From NCBI RefSeq assembly GCF_026210795.1, contig NC_089437.1, positions 4,588,001 to 4,652,000 of the forward strand: a stretch of DNA of 64,000 nt, written 5' to 3'. The position numbers and the translations under genes are program-made. The notes below the pieces were generated by a model that was given only the letters and a program-made list of their open reading frames with translations, was not told where the DNA came from and made no database searches. The stretch comes from Rhizophagus irregularis. Its lineage: Eukaryota; Glomeromycota; Glomeromycetes; Glomerales; Glomeraceae. Shown here piece by piece: positions 1 through 9,893 of this stretch. Positions within the stretch are counted from its first letter, which is position 1, and each line of letters opens with the position of its first letter.

Positions 1-59
1 TAATACTTATATAAATAAGTAATTTAACGAGACAAATTTTTTTTTAATTTATAATTAAG

Positions 60-690
60 CAACAAACTCAAGATGATGTTAGTTCCTCATCTGTTAGTTC
101 CTCCTCGCCTGTTGAAGTAAAAACAAACATAATATTTAATCCTTTGCAGGTATATATTATCTTTGATATGTCATAAAATATAAAATATAAATAAAATAAT
201 CTATATTGTATAATTTAAGCATCGAACTCAAGGAGGTTCCAGAGATTTAAGTACCTCAGATATAGTTCGATATATGAAAAATGAATGGTCAAGTGTTCCG
301 CTTTGCGCTTTTTGCCGAATATCTTCTAATGTAACAACAATTTCAATTATGAAAGATATTTCAGTAATGGATTTATTAATTGAATGCTTAATAAGGGAAT
401 CAAGACAATCTAAAAATAATAATGACATTCCTGAAATTCCTTTAGAATTTTATAATCTTGCTAAAAGTATTACTGAATCAACTAATGATCAATTAATGAA
501 CAATAATAATGATATGTGGATTAAATTTGGTCAATGGTTGGAATTAAAAAAGCCAATTAGTAAAAGTGATGTACATCAACATCTTAAATCACAATGGAAG
601 AGACTTTCACATGCTGCTGAAATTCGAAATTCTAAAGTTTTGGAAATATCCAAAGAAATTTTAGAAATTGAGAAAAAAAATCAACTATAA
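60..690 (+). CDS. 3' exons of an unrecognised gene
   Basis: Two exons can be read in one frame: 60-149 (preceded by AAG, followed by GTATAT) and 220-690, ending in TAA. The start lies off the window. The encoded tail has a serine-rich stretch, a CAFC pair near the second exon start, and a helical charged C-terminus ending in repeated glutamates and lysines. Both exons open with a similar base string (CAACAAACTCAAG and CATCGAACTCAAGG), so the exons may be an old duplication. No family is recognised. It stops only 9 bases before the oxygenase gene that follows, so the two could once have been one gene or one transposon unit; that is inference. Confidence 0.45.
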
Positions 691-699
691 ATAAAAAAA

Positions 700-1698
700 A
701 TGATTGTATCAGCACAAGATAATAATATTAAGAACTTTCGTTATGTAACAAATTCTGAATGTATTGTTGATGGTTGTGGTAAAACTTTGGTTCATCTGGA
801 TGGACTTGATGATTTTAATGCTGTCATTGAAGCAACCAAAGCCATAAATAGTTATTATTTTCATATGTTGGACAATCCAATCCATCGAAGTAGAAGTTTT
901 TGGAAAAATCTTGCTGAACGATTTGGAGCTTTCATTAGTTATGGTGATCTTCCATATACTACTTCTGATACTGCCAGCTCTCATAATATTGATCATCAGA
1001 ATTGTGTTAACGATCTACTTTTTGCACTACAACCAATATCAAATAGTGTAAACAGATTTGTTAACAAATATTATGAACATTATTATACAAAACTAAGCAA
1101 GTTAACAATAGGACCATTTGTACCGAGAACTTTTGGAATTTTTCCCACAATAGCTATTAATTTTAACGTAATCAGTAATTACCATTGGGATAGTAATGAT
1201 GATCCAAATGGACTTTGTTTTTTGGTAGCTTTGGGAGATTTTGAGGGAGGCGAATTATGTTTTCCTCAACTTCAAATCCTGGTAAAATTAAAACCAGGAC
1301 AAATTGTTGCATTTCCTTCTTATTTGCTATTACATGGCAACCTTCCGATTATTAGAGGGATAAGATTCAGTATAGTTTATTTTGTGCATGCGAATTTTTT
1401 ATCTAAAAAATTTGAGGATTTTCATAAAAATAATGATAATGATACAATCATTAAAATACAAGATCTTTATAATTCTCAAGGTCATAATCCAAAACGAATT
1501 TTACTTAAAAAAGCACAACAATTTCAAATTGAGGAGGAATCATCAGAAAATTCAACAGATAAAAGAAGATACAAAGATGGTAAATATATATTTTTATTGT
1601 TTGTTTTTTTTTTAAATAAATAAATATCTAATTTGTAAATTATTTTAGATTTGATAAAAGGACGAAGAGGTTTAAGACATGAAGATCTTTTGGAATAG
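700..1698 (+). CDS. TET/JBP-like 2-oxoglutarate/Fe(II) dioxygenase
   Basis: Two exons, 700-1579 and 1649-1698, joined across a 69-base GT-AG intron in frame, give 309 residues. The double-stranded beta-helix core is at about residues 130-232: iron ligands H162 and D164 in YHWDSN, the GGELCFP strand at 183-189, the distal histidine H212 in LLLHGN and the 2-oxoglutarate arginine R222 in RFSIVYFVH. This spacing matches the fungal Tet-like oxygenases, which are greatly expanded in mushrooms and partly linked to KDZ transposons (known). The family oxidises 5-methylcytosine or related bases in DNA; that this copy does so is inference. All iron and cosubstrate ligands are present. Repeats follow directly downstream, so it could be transposon cargo rather than a settled host gene. 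The start is the first ATG after the preceding stop, behind an A-rich leader. Confidence 0.75.
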
Positions 1699-2423
1699 AA
1701 ATCATAAATAAAATTAGAAATACGAAATTTTCTTTGAAGATTGTTTTGCTGTTTATGTTTGATAGGGTAAATTTCTGAATTATTTTTCAAGTAATTCATG
1801 GTAGGTACTTTGACTCCTGAATTGAAATTTGATAAAGTAATTTACTTAGTCACAAAATAAAAGAACAGTCTAAAAAGAATTTTTGATTAAGTCTAAAGTA
1901 ATAGGAGTAATCATTTTATGTTCTTGGGGACGATTATTTCCTCCCATGCGACTTAATCATTATATTTTATTATTTTATAAACTTTTTTAATTTAATTTTT
2001 ATTTATTTATTTTTTTTTTATTCTAAATTTTTATTATTAAAATTATGATTCATTTAATTTAGCTGTACTTATTAAAGAATATTAAAGAATTATAGAAGGG
2101 TTGATTGGCGAATAATTAAATTTATTCATATTTTAGATAAAGAATTGAAATTTCACTTTATTGCTTTTTTTATTATTACTTTTGCATTATTTTAATTGTT
2201 AAATAGAAAATTTAATTTATAGATTAATTCTGGATTGAATACGTATTTTACAATAAATTATACAAACGATAAAAAGCGTGAAACATAGTTGACTGAAACA
2301 TTTCTTAATAGTTTAAACCTGAAACTAAAATTAGTTAGTCTAATTAGTCAACATGTACATCCCATCACATGCAGCATATATGAATTCTTTCATTTGATAT
2401 AACTGGTCAAATATATCATTATA
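1699..2423. other. AT-rich stretch without a gene
   Basis: No open frame of note on either strand. Short runs of T and A and no recognisable RNA gene or repeat. Confidence 0.6.
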
Positions 2424-2600
2424 CTGGAACTTAATTCGATTTTAATTTACGCCATTTTAGAATAGTATCGAACAATTAGACAAATGATTGATAACAAACT
2501 TATAAAATTAACTACACATGAAATTCGTATTGTCTTCAGTTGACATAGCGATATTTAATATACTGATATTCATATACCGATATACTAATATAGGTATAAT
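2424..2600 (+). repeat. dispersed repeat, copy 1
   Basis: About 150 bases match 20,858-21,010 in the same orientation. Both contain AACTTAATTCGAT, a stretch TTAATTTAC, and ATCGAACAATTA followed by CAAATGATT, then a block with ATACCGATAT. The family is unknown; it could be the edge of a larger element. Confidence 0.6.
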
Positions 2601-2863
2601 TGTAATATAATTAAGGAATATGACTTAAAATATTACATTTTTTTTAAAGAAAAATACCTCTTAAATATAATTGCTTTGTTTTACAATCGATGAATAGCAA
2701 AAATATATAATTACAATTATTGCTATAACAAAAATATTAATTCTATATTTTTTATTTATAGAATTTTTTATTTAGATATTATTAACATGTTTCAAATAAA
2801 TTGATAAATAAAAATATGTGTATGTGTAATGATCAGTTAAATATTTTTTAGTTTTATTGTAAG

Positions 2864-3770
2864 GTTAAAATTAACCAATAAAATCACATTGATCTTTATG
2901 CATAATGTAATAATATAAACCAATTAAGATCATTTTGATTATATGCATATGATATCTAAAAATAGATAAATTTTGTGTTTACTAATGCGTGATTTTTTTT
3001 GTTTATTTTCAAAGATACACTTTTCTTTCTTATTAAAAATACTATACTTTTCTTTACAGTATTTTTGTTTGTCACTTCTTTTTCTTTTATTCAAGTATAC
3101 TTTAATTATCTTTTACAATATTAACAATACTTTACCACTTTAGTTTATATATTCAACATAGTAAGACATATCTATTCACGAAATGTACCTACCATTCACA
3201 TACAAAAGAAGAGAATAAAAGAAAAAAAAATGTACGCAACTACCCACATACAAAAAAGAGAAAAGCTGCTTTTAAATAATAGTAGAGCTATTAAGCAAGG
3301 TATGAAAATAGGATATACACGTATTTTTCATATTTTCTTTACAATATGTTGTGGTTTGAGTCTTTTTTTGTGGTATAAGTGTGAATATATTTTTCAACGG
3401 CCATGTATCTATTGCTTGTTAAATATATTTGCAATTTCTTGTCTTTCTTTGTTAGACTGTGGTATTACAATATGAAGTGTAAATATATTTTTCAACGGCC
3501 ATGTATCTATTGCTTGTTAAATATATTTACAATTTCTTTTGTAATATTTGCTTTAGCCTGGAGGAAAATGTTATGAAATAGGGCTGGATATTTTATGACA
3601 TTTTCTGCCTTCCAATTACTTTGTCCGGGGGTAGCCTGACAATTTGTCGTTATCCGTCAGTTGTAGCAACCAGCATTTTTTTACAATATTATGATTTTAA
3701 GAAACAAAATTTTTTCAAAAATTTAAAGAAAGAACTAATTTAAAAATATTATTTTATTATTCTTTACAAA
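2864..3770 (+). repeat. 0.9-kb dispersed repeat, copy A (inverted partner at 14,407-15,344)
   Basis: Nearly the whole stretch reappears as reverse complement at 14,407-15,344, from TTAACCAATAAAATCA at one edge to TTATTCTTTACAAA at the other. Shared landmarks are GTCCGGGGGTAGCCTGACAA, a block CAACGGCCATGTATCTATTG present twice in each copy, and CAATATGTTGTGGTTTGAGT. It carries no significant ORF (the 81-codon frame at 3,230-3,475 is not conserved in copy B). It could be a non-autonomous transposon or a solo terminal repeat; no clear target duplication was found. Confidence 0.75.
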
Positions 3771-4842
3771 TGCTGGCGCTGGAGTTATTTTTTCTCTCAC
3801 TTATCAAATCCCAACATGTCCAAAGACTAATCATGTAGTACGCTGTGGTCTGGAACCACCCAAGATTTTTGACTACTTAGGGATGAAGTTGTAGGGTACT
3901 TGTACCTGATAGGCCAGCCTCCTCTGACTTAAGGTCTCATTAATTGGGAGACGAGGTGGTTCCTAAGTATCTTCCACATCAAGAGCGGACATTTTTTGAT
4001 ACTATACATAAAGATGGTAATTCTATATCTGCGAATTCAAGAAAAAAAAATCTAAATCAAAAGATGTCAAGGTAATCTAAACATTCTTTTAGAAAAATTT
4101 AATCAAAGTTTAAATTGGTTTATATATAGTAATTTTAAGAAAAAGAAAATCTAATCATGTATTTTTAGAAGAATATGGAAGTAACGCATATCAAGGTAAT
4201 TTAAATATTTATTTTTTTATTTTATTAAAAAAATAAATTAATATATTTAATAGCAAACTTCAAAAAAAGGTGAAATAAATATAAAGGTATATTTTTTACT
4301 AATTTTTATTTAAATTATTAATATTTTTAATACTTCTTTTCTTTTTTTTAACCTACTAATGTTTGTTTTTACTAATATATTTTACTACTAAATATACTAA
4401 CATTTTCTATTACTAACCATTTTTTATGTTTCTTTTCTTTTATTAACATTTCTAATATCATTCCTTTTCTTTTACAAATTCGTTTAACAATATTTATACT
4501 AATATCTTTATTATTACTAATATACTTTACTATTTCTATTTCTTTCTTTTAAATATTAAAAAGATAAAAATAAGCAGCAAATAACCGAACACATTATTTG
4601 TAGATAACAGATATACATAATTCTAATTATTTATATGGCTAGAATAATTTTTATATACTTTTTTGTAATTTTATTTTTTTGTAATTTTTTATTATTAATT
4701 AAAAATAATAAAACTTTTAGTACTATTAAATAAATTAATATTATAATTGAATTTAAATTATGGATTTATTAGTATTTATATTATTGCATAAAATAAATAT
4801 TGTACAAGTGTATAATATCTATCCGATATTTTACTATAATAT
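3771..4842. other. Non-coding stretch with a GC-richer patch
   Basis: About 3,790-4,005 is less AT-rich than its surroundings and has no open frame; it looks like a fragment of an unrecognised short element. The rest is AT-rich with repeated TTTTACTAATAT-like strings. No gene was found. Confidence 0.5.
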
Positions 4843-5340
4843 ACCGGGTACCTGACAATTGACTACCCGATATGTATATGATGTTTATAATATATGTCAC
4901 TGATTTTCTATATTTCTACTACATATATCAGGTACCTGATATATGTAGTATTGTTAAATATCATACACATATTTCACATTTATTGTACACATATCAGGTA
5001 TCCGATATGTACCCAAGTTTACCACAATTTTGACCAGTGATTCTATATCTATCTGTCTGATATCTGTATGATATCTGTATAATATATATATGATATATAT
5101 CATAATATATTGGGTACCCAATAAGTCTATAATATGTGACCAATATTTAACTACCCGATATATGTAAGATGTATATATGATGTTTGCAATATATGTCACC
5201 GATTTTCTACATTTCTACTACACTTATCGGGTACCCGATATGTGTAGTATTGTTAAATATCATACATATATATCACATATATTGTACACATATCAGGTAC
5301 CCAATATGTACCCGATAGCATTAATTTTGACCAGTGTAAA
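4843..5340. repeat. Two tandem copies of a palindrome-rich 265-bp repeat
   Basis: Copy one starts near 4,843 and copy two near 5,108. Shared blocks are ACTACCCGATAT, GTCAC(C/T)GATTTTCTA, GTAGTATTGTTAAATATCAT and TTTTGACCAGTG. Each copy has self-complementary cores around GGTACC or GGGTACCC, for example TATCAGGTACCTGATA at about 4,927-4,942 and TATCGGGTACCCGATA at about 5,225-5,240. It is non-coding; the small ORFs across it follow the repeat. Confidence 0.7.
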
Positions 5341-5504
5341 ATCTATCCTATATAGTCACAATCTATCTATAGTCACTATCACACCTATCCTCAAAAATCT
5401 TATATTAAAAAGAACCGTTTATAATCACAGTTATATAAAGAATATATTAAATAACTTGGCATCTAATAATCGTACAAAGATGTATCATACTTGTTATGAA
5501 TCGT

Positions 5505-5530
5505 CTCACTGAGACGAATCGAATGGTGGT
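5505..5530 (+). repeat. Truncated copy of the 147-bp satellite
   Basis: The string GTCTCACTGAGACGAATCGA followed by ATGGTGGT matches the start of each unit at 38,582-38,960 and then breaks off where the SINE-like element begins. It marks the left edge of the block of insertions. Confidence 0.6.
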
Positions 5531-6102
5531 AGTTTTATCCTTTTCCTTTGCAAGTGTTTACGGCCAGACCACCCATTGCCTCTTATGAGACTAATCTCGG
5601 GCCTGCGTCCTATCATCTTCAATGGGCAACCATTATACCGAGTACTTAATTCCTCAGGTAACAGCACCACTATAGAAGACATCCCCCATCGGGCCATTTT
5701 AGGCCGATCTGAAGCTAGGTACACGCCGCCTACTCATCCTATACCCATTGCATGATACTGATACTCAATTTATTTAACGACCTTTAGAGAGCATCTACTT
5801 TCATGGAGGACTTTCGACAGGTAACATCAACCATCTAGTACCCTTCCATACTACCATTTTAGGTACTAAGTCTCACTCAAAGGCCACTACAGCCCGCGAT
5901 TACCTAGCACCGATAGTACAGTTGTTTACCCCAGAAAGGTATACTTTGTGACGACCACCTCAGTACAGGAAGTAGCAGGCATCTGTCCAGATCACCCCTT
6001 ATGGTGGGTATCAACTACCAGGATCACCAACCAGGACCCAAGGAGTAGGGAATCGAACCCCATAGCCATGCTACCTGTTCTGTGCACGAACACCTTGGTT
6101 GG
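5531..6102 (-). mobile_element. tRNA-like SINE, distal part (cut by the Polinton)
   Basis: On the minus strand this piece contains a box-B-like GGGTTCGATTCCC (about 6,048-6,060) and ends with GGAAAAGGATAAAACT (5,531-5,546). The matching proximal part with a box-A-like TGGTAGTTAG lies on the other side of the Polinton at 34,770-35,201. The piece is clearly richer in G and C than its surroundings. ORFs here (5,506-5,724 and 5,948-6,154) are chance frames in a SINE-like sequence. Confidence 0.55.
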
Positions 6103-6108
6103 TCTAAG

Positions 6109-6437
6109 AAGTAGTATGAAAACCCCAATTCTGGCTCACCTACTTATCTCATAATCTAAACCGTTTATTAATATTTTCACCTACTTATATGCTACATATT
6201 TTATAACCTAAATCACCTTTTTTATATTTTTACCTACTTATTTCATAATCTAAATCATTTATTAATATTTTCACCTACTTACCCCCAACCGAACAAGAAA
6301 TAGGATTTTAAAGCCAACGGAGCCAAAAAAGGTAAGGAATATTAACCCATCCAGGAAACCAGCCATGGAGTCAATAGAGCGGAATAGCAAGGCAAGCAAT
6401 TTCCCTTATACCGAGAAAAAATGTAATTGAATAAAAG
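6109..6437 (+). repeat. Polinton terminal inverted repeat, left
   Basis: 329 bases match 34,436-34,763 in inverse orientation with about one substitution. It begins AAGTAGTATGAAAACCCC and ends in the promoter-like motif. It holds internal short repeats built on CACCTACTTAT and TTTATTAATATTTTCA. Confidence 0.92.
6415..6437 (+). promoter_or_regulatory. Polinton promoter-like motif, copy 1
   Basis: A 23-base string starting GAAAAAA and ending TGTAATTGAATAAAAG lies 24 bases before the ATG at 6,462. Identical copies precede the polymerase gene and the right-hand F-box-like gene, and a near copy precedes the left F-box gene. That it is a promoter is inferred from this placement. Confidence 0.65.
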
Positions 6438-6461
6438 ATTCACATATAAAAGACTTACAAG

Positions 6462-7145
6462 ATGTCACAATACAGACCATTACTAAGACGTATACTAGGC
6501 CAGTTTGAACTCAACATAGAAGAATGGGTAAAGGAAATAATGTGGTATTTAGATATAGCATATTTAAAAGCTTTAGATTCCGAATTTAGCAAAGAAAGTA
6601 TGTTAGTATCTGGATTAGAAGAGCTAGTAGAAATATTTGATGAGATGTTAGAAGGTGATGATATATGGATACATCCATCACTTTTATCACGAATAAGATA
6701 TTCTATTCTACCAGATGAGATGGCAATATATGAAAGATTTTCAGATATCATTAAGAACTTCTCAGAGGATAAAGAATTAGCATATGCATTATTAGACTTA
6801 GTAGAAATATTATCAAAAAAGAAACCTACAACATTCAACATTATAGATTACAATATACAAAGAATATTCACAAATCCTAATGATGAATATAGAAATGAAT
6901 TCAGCATCTATCATATAAAAGGAGATGAAGATATGGATGAAGACACAGATGAAGATATAGATGAAGACATAAATGAAGAAGAGCAGAATGAATTCAATGA
7001 ATACTACCAAAATCTTGCACCAACCACCGAGAGTCAGCTGGATAGGCTAAAAAATGAGTTGGCTATAACTCTATGTGACGAATGTCTTATGCCAACAAGA
7101 AGTCATGAATGCGATTGCTGGATTTTACAAATAGAGGGTTTCTAG
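6462..7145 (+). CDS. Unknown Polinton protein with acidic linker and C-terminal zinc-binding-like motif
   Basis: A 227-residue ORF. Residues 1-135 look helical with leucine and isoleucine spacing. Residues about 153-175 are almost entirely aspartate and glutamate in DED repeats. The C-terminus carries CDEC followed by HECDC (about 207-221), a possible zinc site. No family is recognised. It is the first gene inside the left terminal repeat and starts 24 bases after the shared promoter-like motif. The ORF looks whole. A structural or DNA-packaging role is possible but unsupported. Confidence 0.6.
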   Translation: MSQYRPLLRRILGQFELNIEEWVKEIMWYLDIAYLKALDSEFSKESMLVSGLEELVEIFDEMLEGDDIWIHPSLLSRIRYSILPDEMAIYERFSDIIKNFSEDKELAYALLDLVEILSKKKPTTFNIIDYNIQRIFTNPNDEYRNEFSIYHIKGDEDMDEDTDEDIDEDINEEEQNEFNEYYQNLAPTTESQLDRLKNELAITLCDECLMPTRSHECDCWILQIEGF

Positions 7146-7165
7146 TTTTCAGTGAAACCATTTTT

Positions 7166-7959
7166 TTACCTCTCGCAATCTGGAATAGGTGCATCACAAA
7201 TAAAATCTCCAAAATTATATGGATTAGAAAACAACTTCTGTAAGAACTTATAAACCATATCAGCATCCAATTCAGTCTTAGTGCCAAATATATTAACCTT
7301 ACCAGATTTAGGCCAGATATGTACCCGAATCTTTGAAGTAAAGATTATAGCAATTTTAGAATGAATATCACCTGCAACATTCTTAATATACTTTATCGGA
7401 AAGGGAAGAATCTCACGAATACCATCTATAGATTCTAAAGCATATGCTAAGGTAGAAAGATTAATAAACTTATCACCCCCAATATTAATCACAAATTTAT
7501 AATTGCGCAGGAGAGCCTTATTTTCACCCACAAGTTCTACAGAAGAAAATTCAGGTAGGGAACATTCAGAAAGGTAACGTAAGAAGATAGCAACAGGATC
7601 AAAAGACCTGAAAACTTGTATACTACCAGATTTAGGAAAATAACGAATAGTATGTACAGTATCAGCTAAGATGATAACAAACTCAATGCATGCATTAAAA
7701 GTGCTACCATCCCCCGTACGTCGCCGTCTATTTAATGGATTGTCAGGGGTGTACTTCGTCTGCATCGCCTCTCACCTTTTGGTTTAGACAAGTACTGTTC
7801 ATAACCCTCAAAAGCTTTATGAATAAAGTTGCTATTAATGGCAATAACATCCTTAGTAGGTTCAAGCTTATGACCAAGCACGGTGTAATCAAGCCCTTCA
7901 ACATTGATCTTAAATTCAGTAACAGTAAGAGATGGAGTAAGTTCACTAAAAGTAAGCAT
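7166..7959 (-). pseudogene. TATA-binding-protein-like transcription factor of nucleocytovirus type
   Basis: The product reads over two overlapping frames on the minus strand (about one break, or an unusual overlap). The main 199-residue frame contains two related units: IRYFPKSGSIQV and, about 110 residues later, VHIWPKSGKVNIFGTKTE. This is the pseudo-twofold pattern of a TBP fold, where each half has a strand pair ending in G-I-x-I-x-G followed by a helix. The upstream part has a PSLTVTEFKINVE strand and a basic RRCRR/NRRRRTGDGSTFNACIEF segment, which resembles the basic loop and the FNQ-type strand of TBP-like proteins I recall from large DNA viruses. The role, recognising AT-rich promoters of the element, is inference. 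Alternative: an unrelated internally duplicated protein. Confidence 0.5.
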
Positions 7960-8012
7960 GTCTGGTTTTTTCTATTCGATAGAAAAGAAATGTTCAAATT
8001 ATTTTATCCTAA

Positions 8013-8035
8013 GAAAAAATCTAATTAAATAAAAC
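8013..8035 (+). promoter_or_regulatory. Polinton promoter-like motif, diverged copy
   Basis: The motif core here reads CTAATTAAATAAAAC after GAAAAAAT, three differences from the other copies. It ends 19 bases before the ATG at 8,055. Confidence 0.45.
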
Positions 8036-8054
8036 TTCTTCATCAATATCTCAT

Positions 8055-8577
8055 ATGAGATACTACGACAAACAATAGCTTACCTTTCGAACTTTTAGAA
8101 AAGATATTCAAAACTTCATACGAAGGTACTTACTCCCGTTGGCATTATCTTTGCAATTATGCATTAGTGTGTCGAAAATGGGCTGTAGTAGCAAACTCTC
8201 TCCTATGGGGTGAAACAGACCTTTATAACCTCTATAATATTAAGGAGTTCCAAATGTACAAACATCTCACAAAACCAGGGACAGTATGTGGAAAATATAT
8301 CAGAAAGCTTAATATGGATGGAGTATTATTATGGCCTATCTGTATTGTAAAAATGCTACAAGCTTGCCCCAATATCCAGGAACTTAGCATAATAGATTAT
8401 CAATACTATGGTGGAAAAGGTGACGTTAGAGATTTGCTAAGTGAAATCCTGCATATATTACCAAACCTTCAAAAGCTAGATATCAGATATAGTCGATATT
8501 TTAAAAATAGAAATGCCATTGAAAAACTCATAGAAACCCGTAAAGACCTAGAAATCAGAGTAACATGGCAAATGTAA
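8055..8577 (+). pseudogene. F-box/leucine-rich-repeat-like protein in the Polinton
   Basis: The sequence encodes a canonical F-box: LPFELLEKIF, then ALVCRKWAVVANSLLW about 35 residues later. This is followed by leucine-rich segments (NIQELSIIDY, LPNLQKLDIRYS) as in F-box/LRR substrate adaptors of SCF ubiquitin ligases. F-box proteins are hugely expanded in Rhizophagus (known). The gene sits inside the Polinton, between the TBP-like gene and the Gag-protease region, behind a diverged copy of the shared promoter motif. The start at 8,055 is chosen from that spacing; the reading frame is not continuous from there (about one break). It is probably host-derived cargo (inference). Confidence 0.6.
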
Positions 8578-8596
8578 TATTTGTAAAGGCTAATCA

Positions 8597-8740
8597 CTGC
8601 CAAAACATTTGGGCACTGCCCTGTTACTGCCCGTCACTGCCAAAAAAATTTGGGAACTACCCTGTTACTGCCCGTCACTGCCGAAAAAATTTGGGCACTG
8701 CCTTGTCACTGCCCGCCACTACCCATTATTGCTGCAGAAG
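8597..8740. repeat. Minisatellite, about 54-62-bp unit, nearly three copies
   Basis: Units built on CACTGCC, a run of A, TTTGGG, then CTGTTACTGCCCGTCACTGC. It is much richer in C and G than the neighbouring genes and separates the F-box gene from the protease gene, which end towards each other here. Confidence 0.75.
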
Positions 8741-8824
8741 TTTGGGAAACACATGGATTTTTCCTAGCAAGATGACGCTTTAACTTAGAGGGAAAGTCAA
8801 AACTTGCTCCACATAGATGACAGG

Positions 8825-9890
8825 TTAATCTTCCTCGAGAGTGTGAATTTTTTTTAAGTCGATAGTATCCATCTGCAAGGAAGTCACGTTAGTTTTCCGT
8901 TTATGTAGAGAAATTGGAATGGTAATTTTTTTACGTGATGATAGAGGGATGGTCAGTTGCCGATTTTGGAAATCTAGAATGACATTAGCACGATCAATCC
9001 AAGGTACACCTAGCAATAAAAAGTCCTTATCACTCTTAACAACTATGAAGTCATCTTCAATTTTTTTAGAGTTCTCCCCATCATATACAAGAATACCAAG
9101 ACCATATACTGTCCCAATAGTATCAGATTTTGTTGCAACACCACTAAGGTCAGGAGCATTACTTCTATCAACGTCAAGATTTAGGCGCTTTACAATATTG
9201 TTAGATATCAGAGAACTATCAGAACCAGTATCGAAAATTGTCGTAGGAATAACTAAAGATTTTTCACTCTCAGGTGCGACTACTTTGGTCTTAATAGTGA
9301 CTACATCACTAGCAGACTTGCGGTTAACAATTCCAATACCTGCTATAGAAGACCATAAGTCATTATTACATATAACATCATCATTTTTACGGATTAAATT
9401 TGCAGCCATACTATTAGTTACAACTGAAATCATAGGATGAAGGATAGATGTGAAAAGGTCCTTAACATTATCCCAAACTTTTTCACGTGTTTTTATTGAG
9501 GGTTCTCCTTTAAGCTGACTGAGTACTGGTTCTTTATAATTAATGAATTCAGCATTCAGAGCATTGTAAGCAGATATAACAGTCTCTTTTGGTACAGCAT
9601 TAACGAAGGATTGAACCAGAAGCTTTAAGAGTTGTATAAAAACCTCAAAGATAATACGCTGCCTTTCAAGTTGTGATTTTTTCTTATCAGTAGGCTTTTT
9701 ATCTACACGTTTCCTTTCTGTAGGCTTTTTTTTTAATCCATAGCAGGCATGTCTAGAGTCTGAATCACTATCAGAGGAGTCAGAGGAGTCAGAGGCGTCA
9801 GAAGAGTTAGAGGAATCAGAGGAGTCACGTGCATAATTTGTTTTCCTCTTTCCCTTCTTAGATTTTGGACAGGAACTCTTAGTATGACCA
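8825..9890 (-). pseudogene. Retropepsin-like aspartyl protease region with zinc knuckle and serine/aspartate tract
   Basis: The clear domain is a 202-residue frame from 9,433 to 8,825 with the active-site signature IFDTGSDSSLI, a mid strand LGVPWIDRANVILDF and a C-terminal beta-rich part, as in Ty3-type retroelement proteases. Upstream in the same direction are a CGKSGHTKSSC zinc-knuckle-like motif and a long Ser/Asp/Glu run followed by lysine-rich sequence. No reverse transcriptase or RNase H follows; the frame simply ends and the minisatellite begins. It lies downstream of the Gag region on the same strand, so the two probably belonged to one Gag-Pro unit, with one or two frame changes in total, some of which could be programmed as in related families. 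Confidence 0.75.
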
Positions 9891-9893
9891 GAT

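Noticed and set aside
3230-3475. An 81-codon gene inside the 0.9-kb repeat
   Set aside because: The frame is not kept in the inverted partner copy at 14.4-15.3 kb.
6040-6090. A tRNA gene on the minus strand
   Set aside because: Only a box-B-like arm is present; no acceptor stem, no matching D arm on the same side. The same holds at 35,095-35,175.
5948-6154. A 68-codon ORF
   Set aside because: It runs from the SINE-like sequence across the Polinton's end, so it cannot be an old gene.
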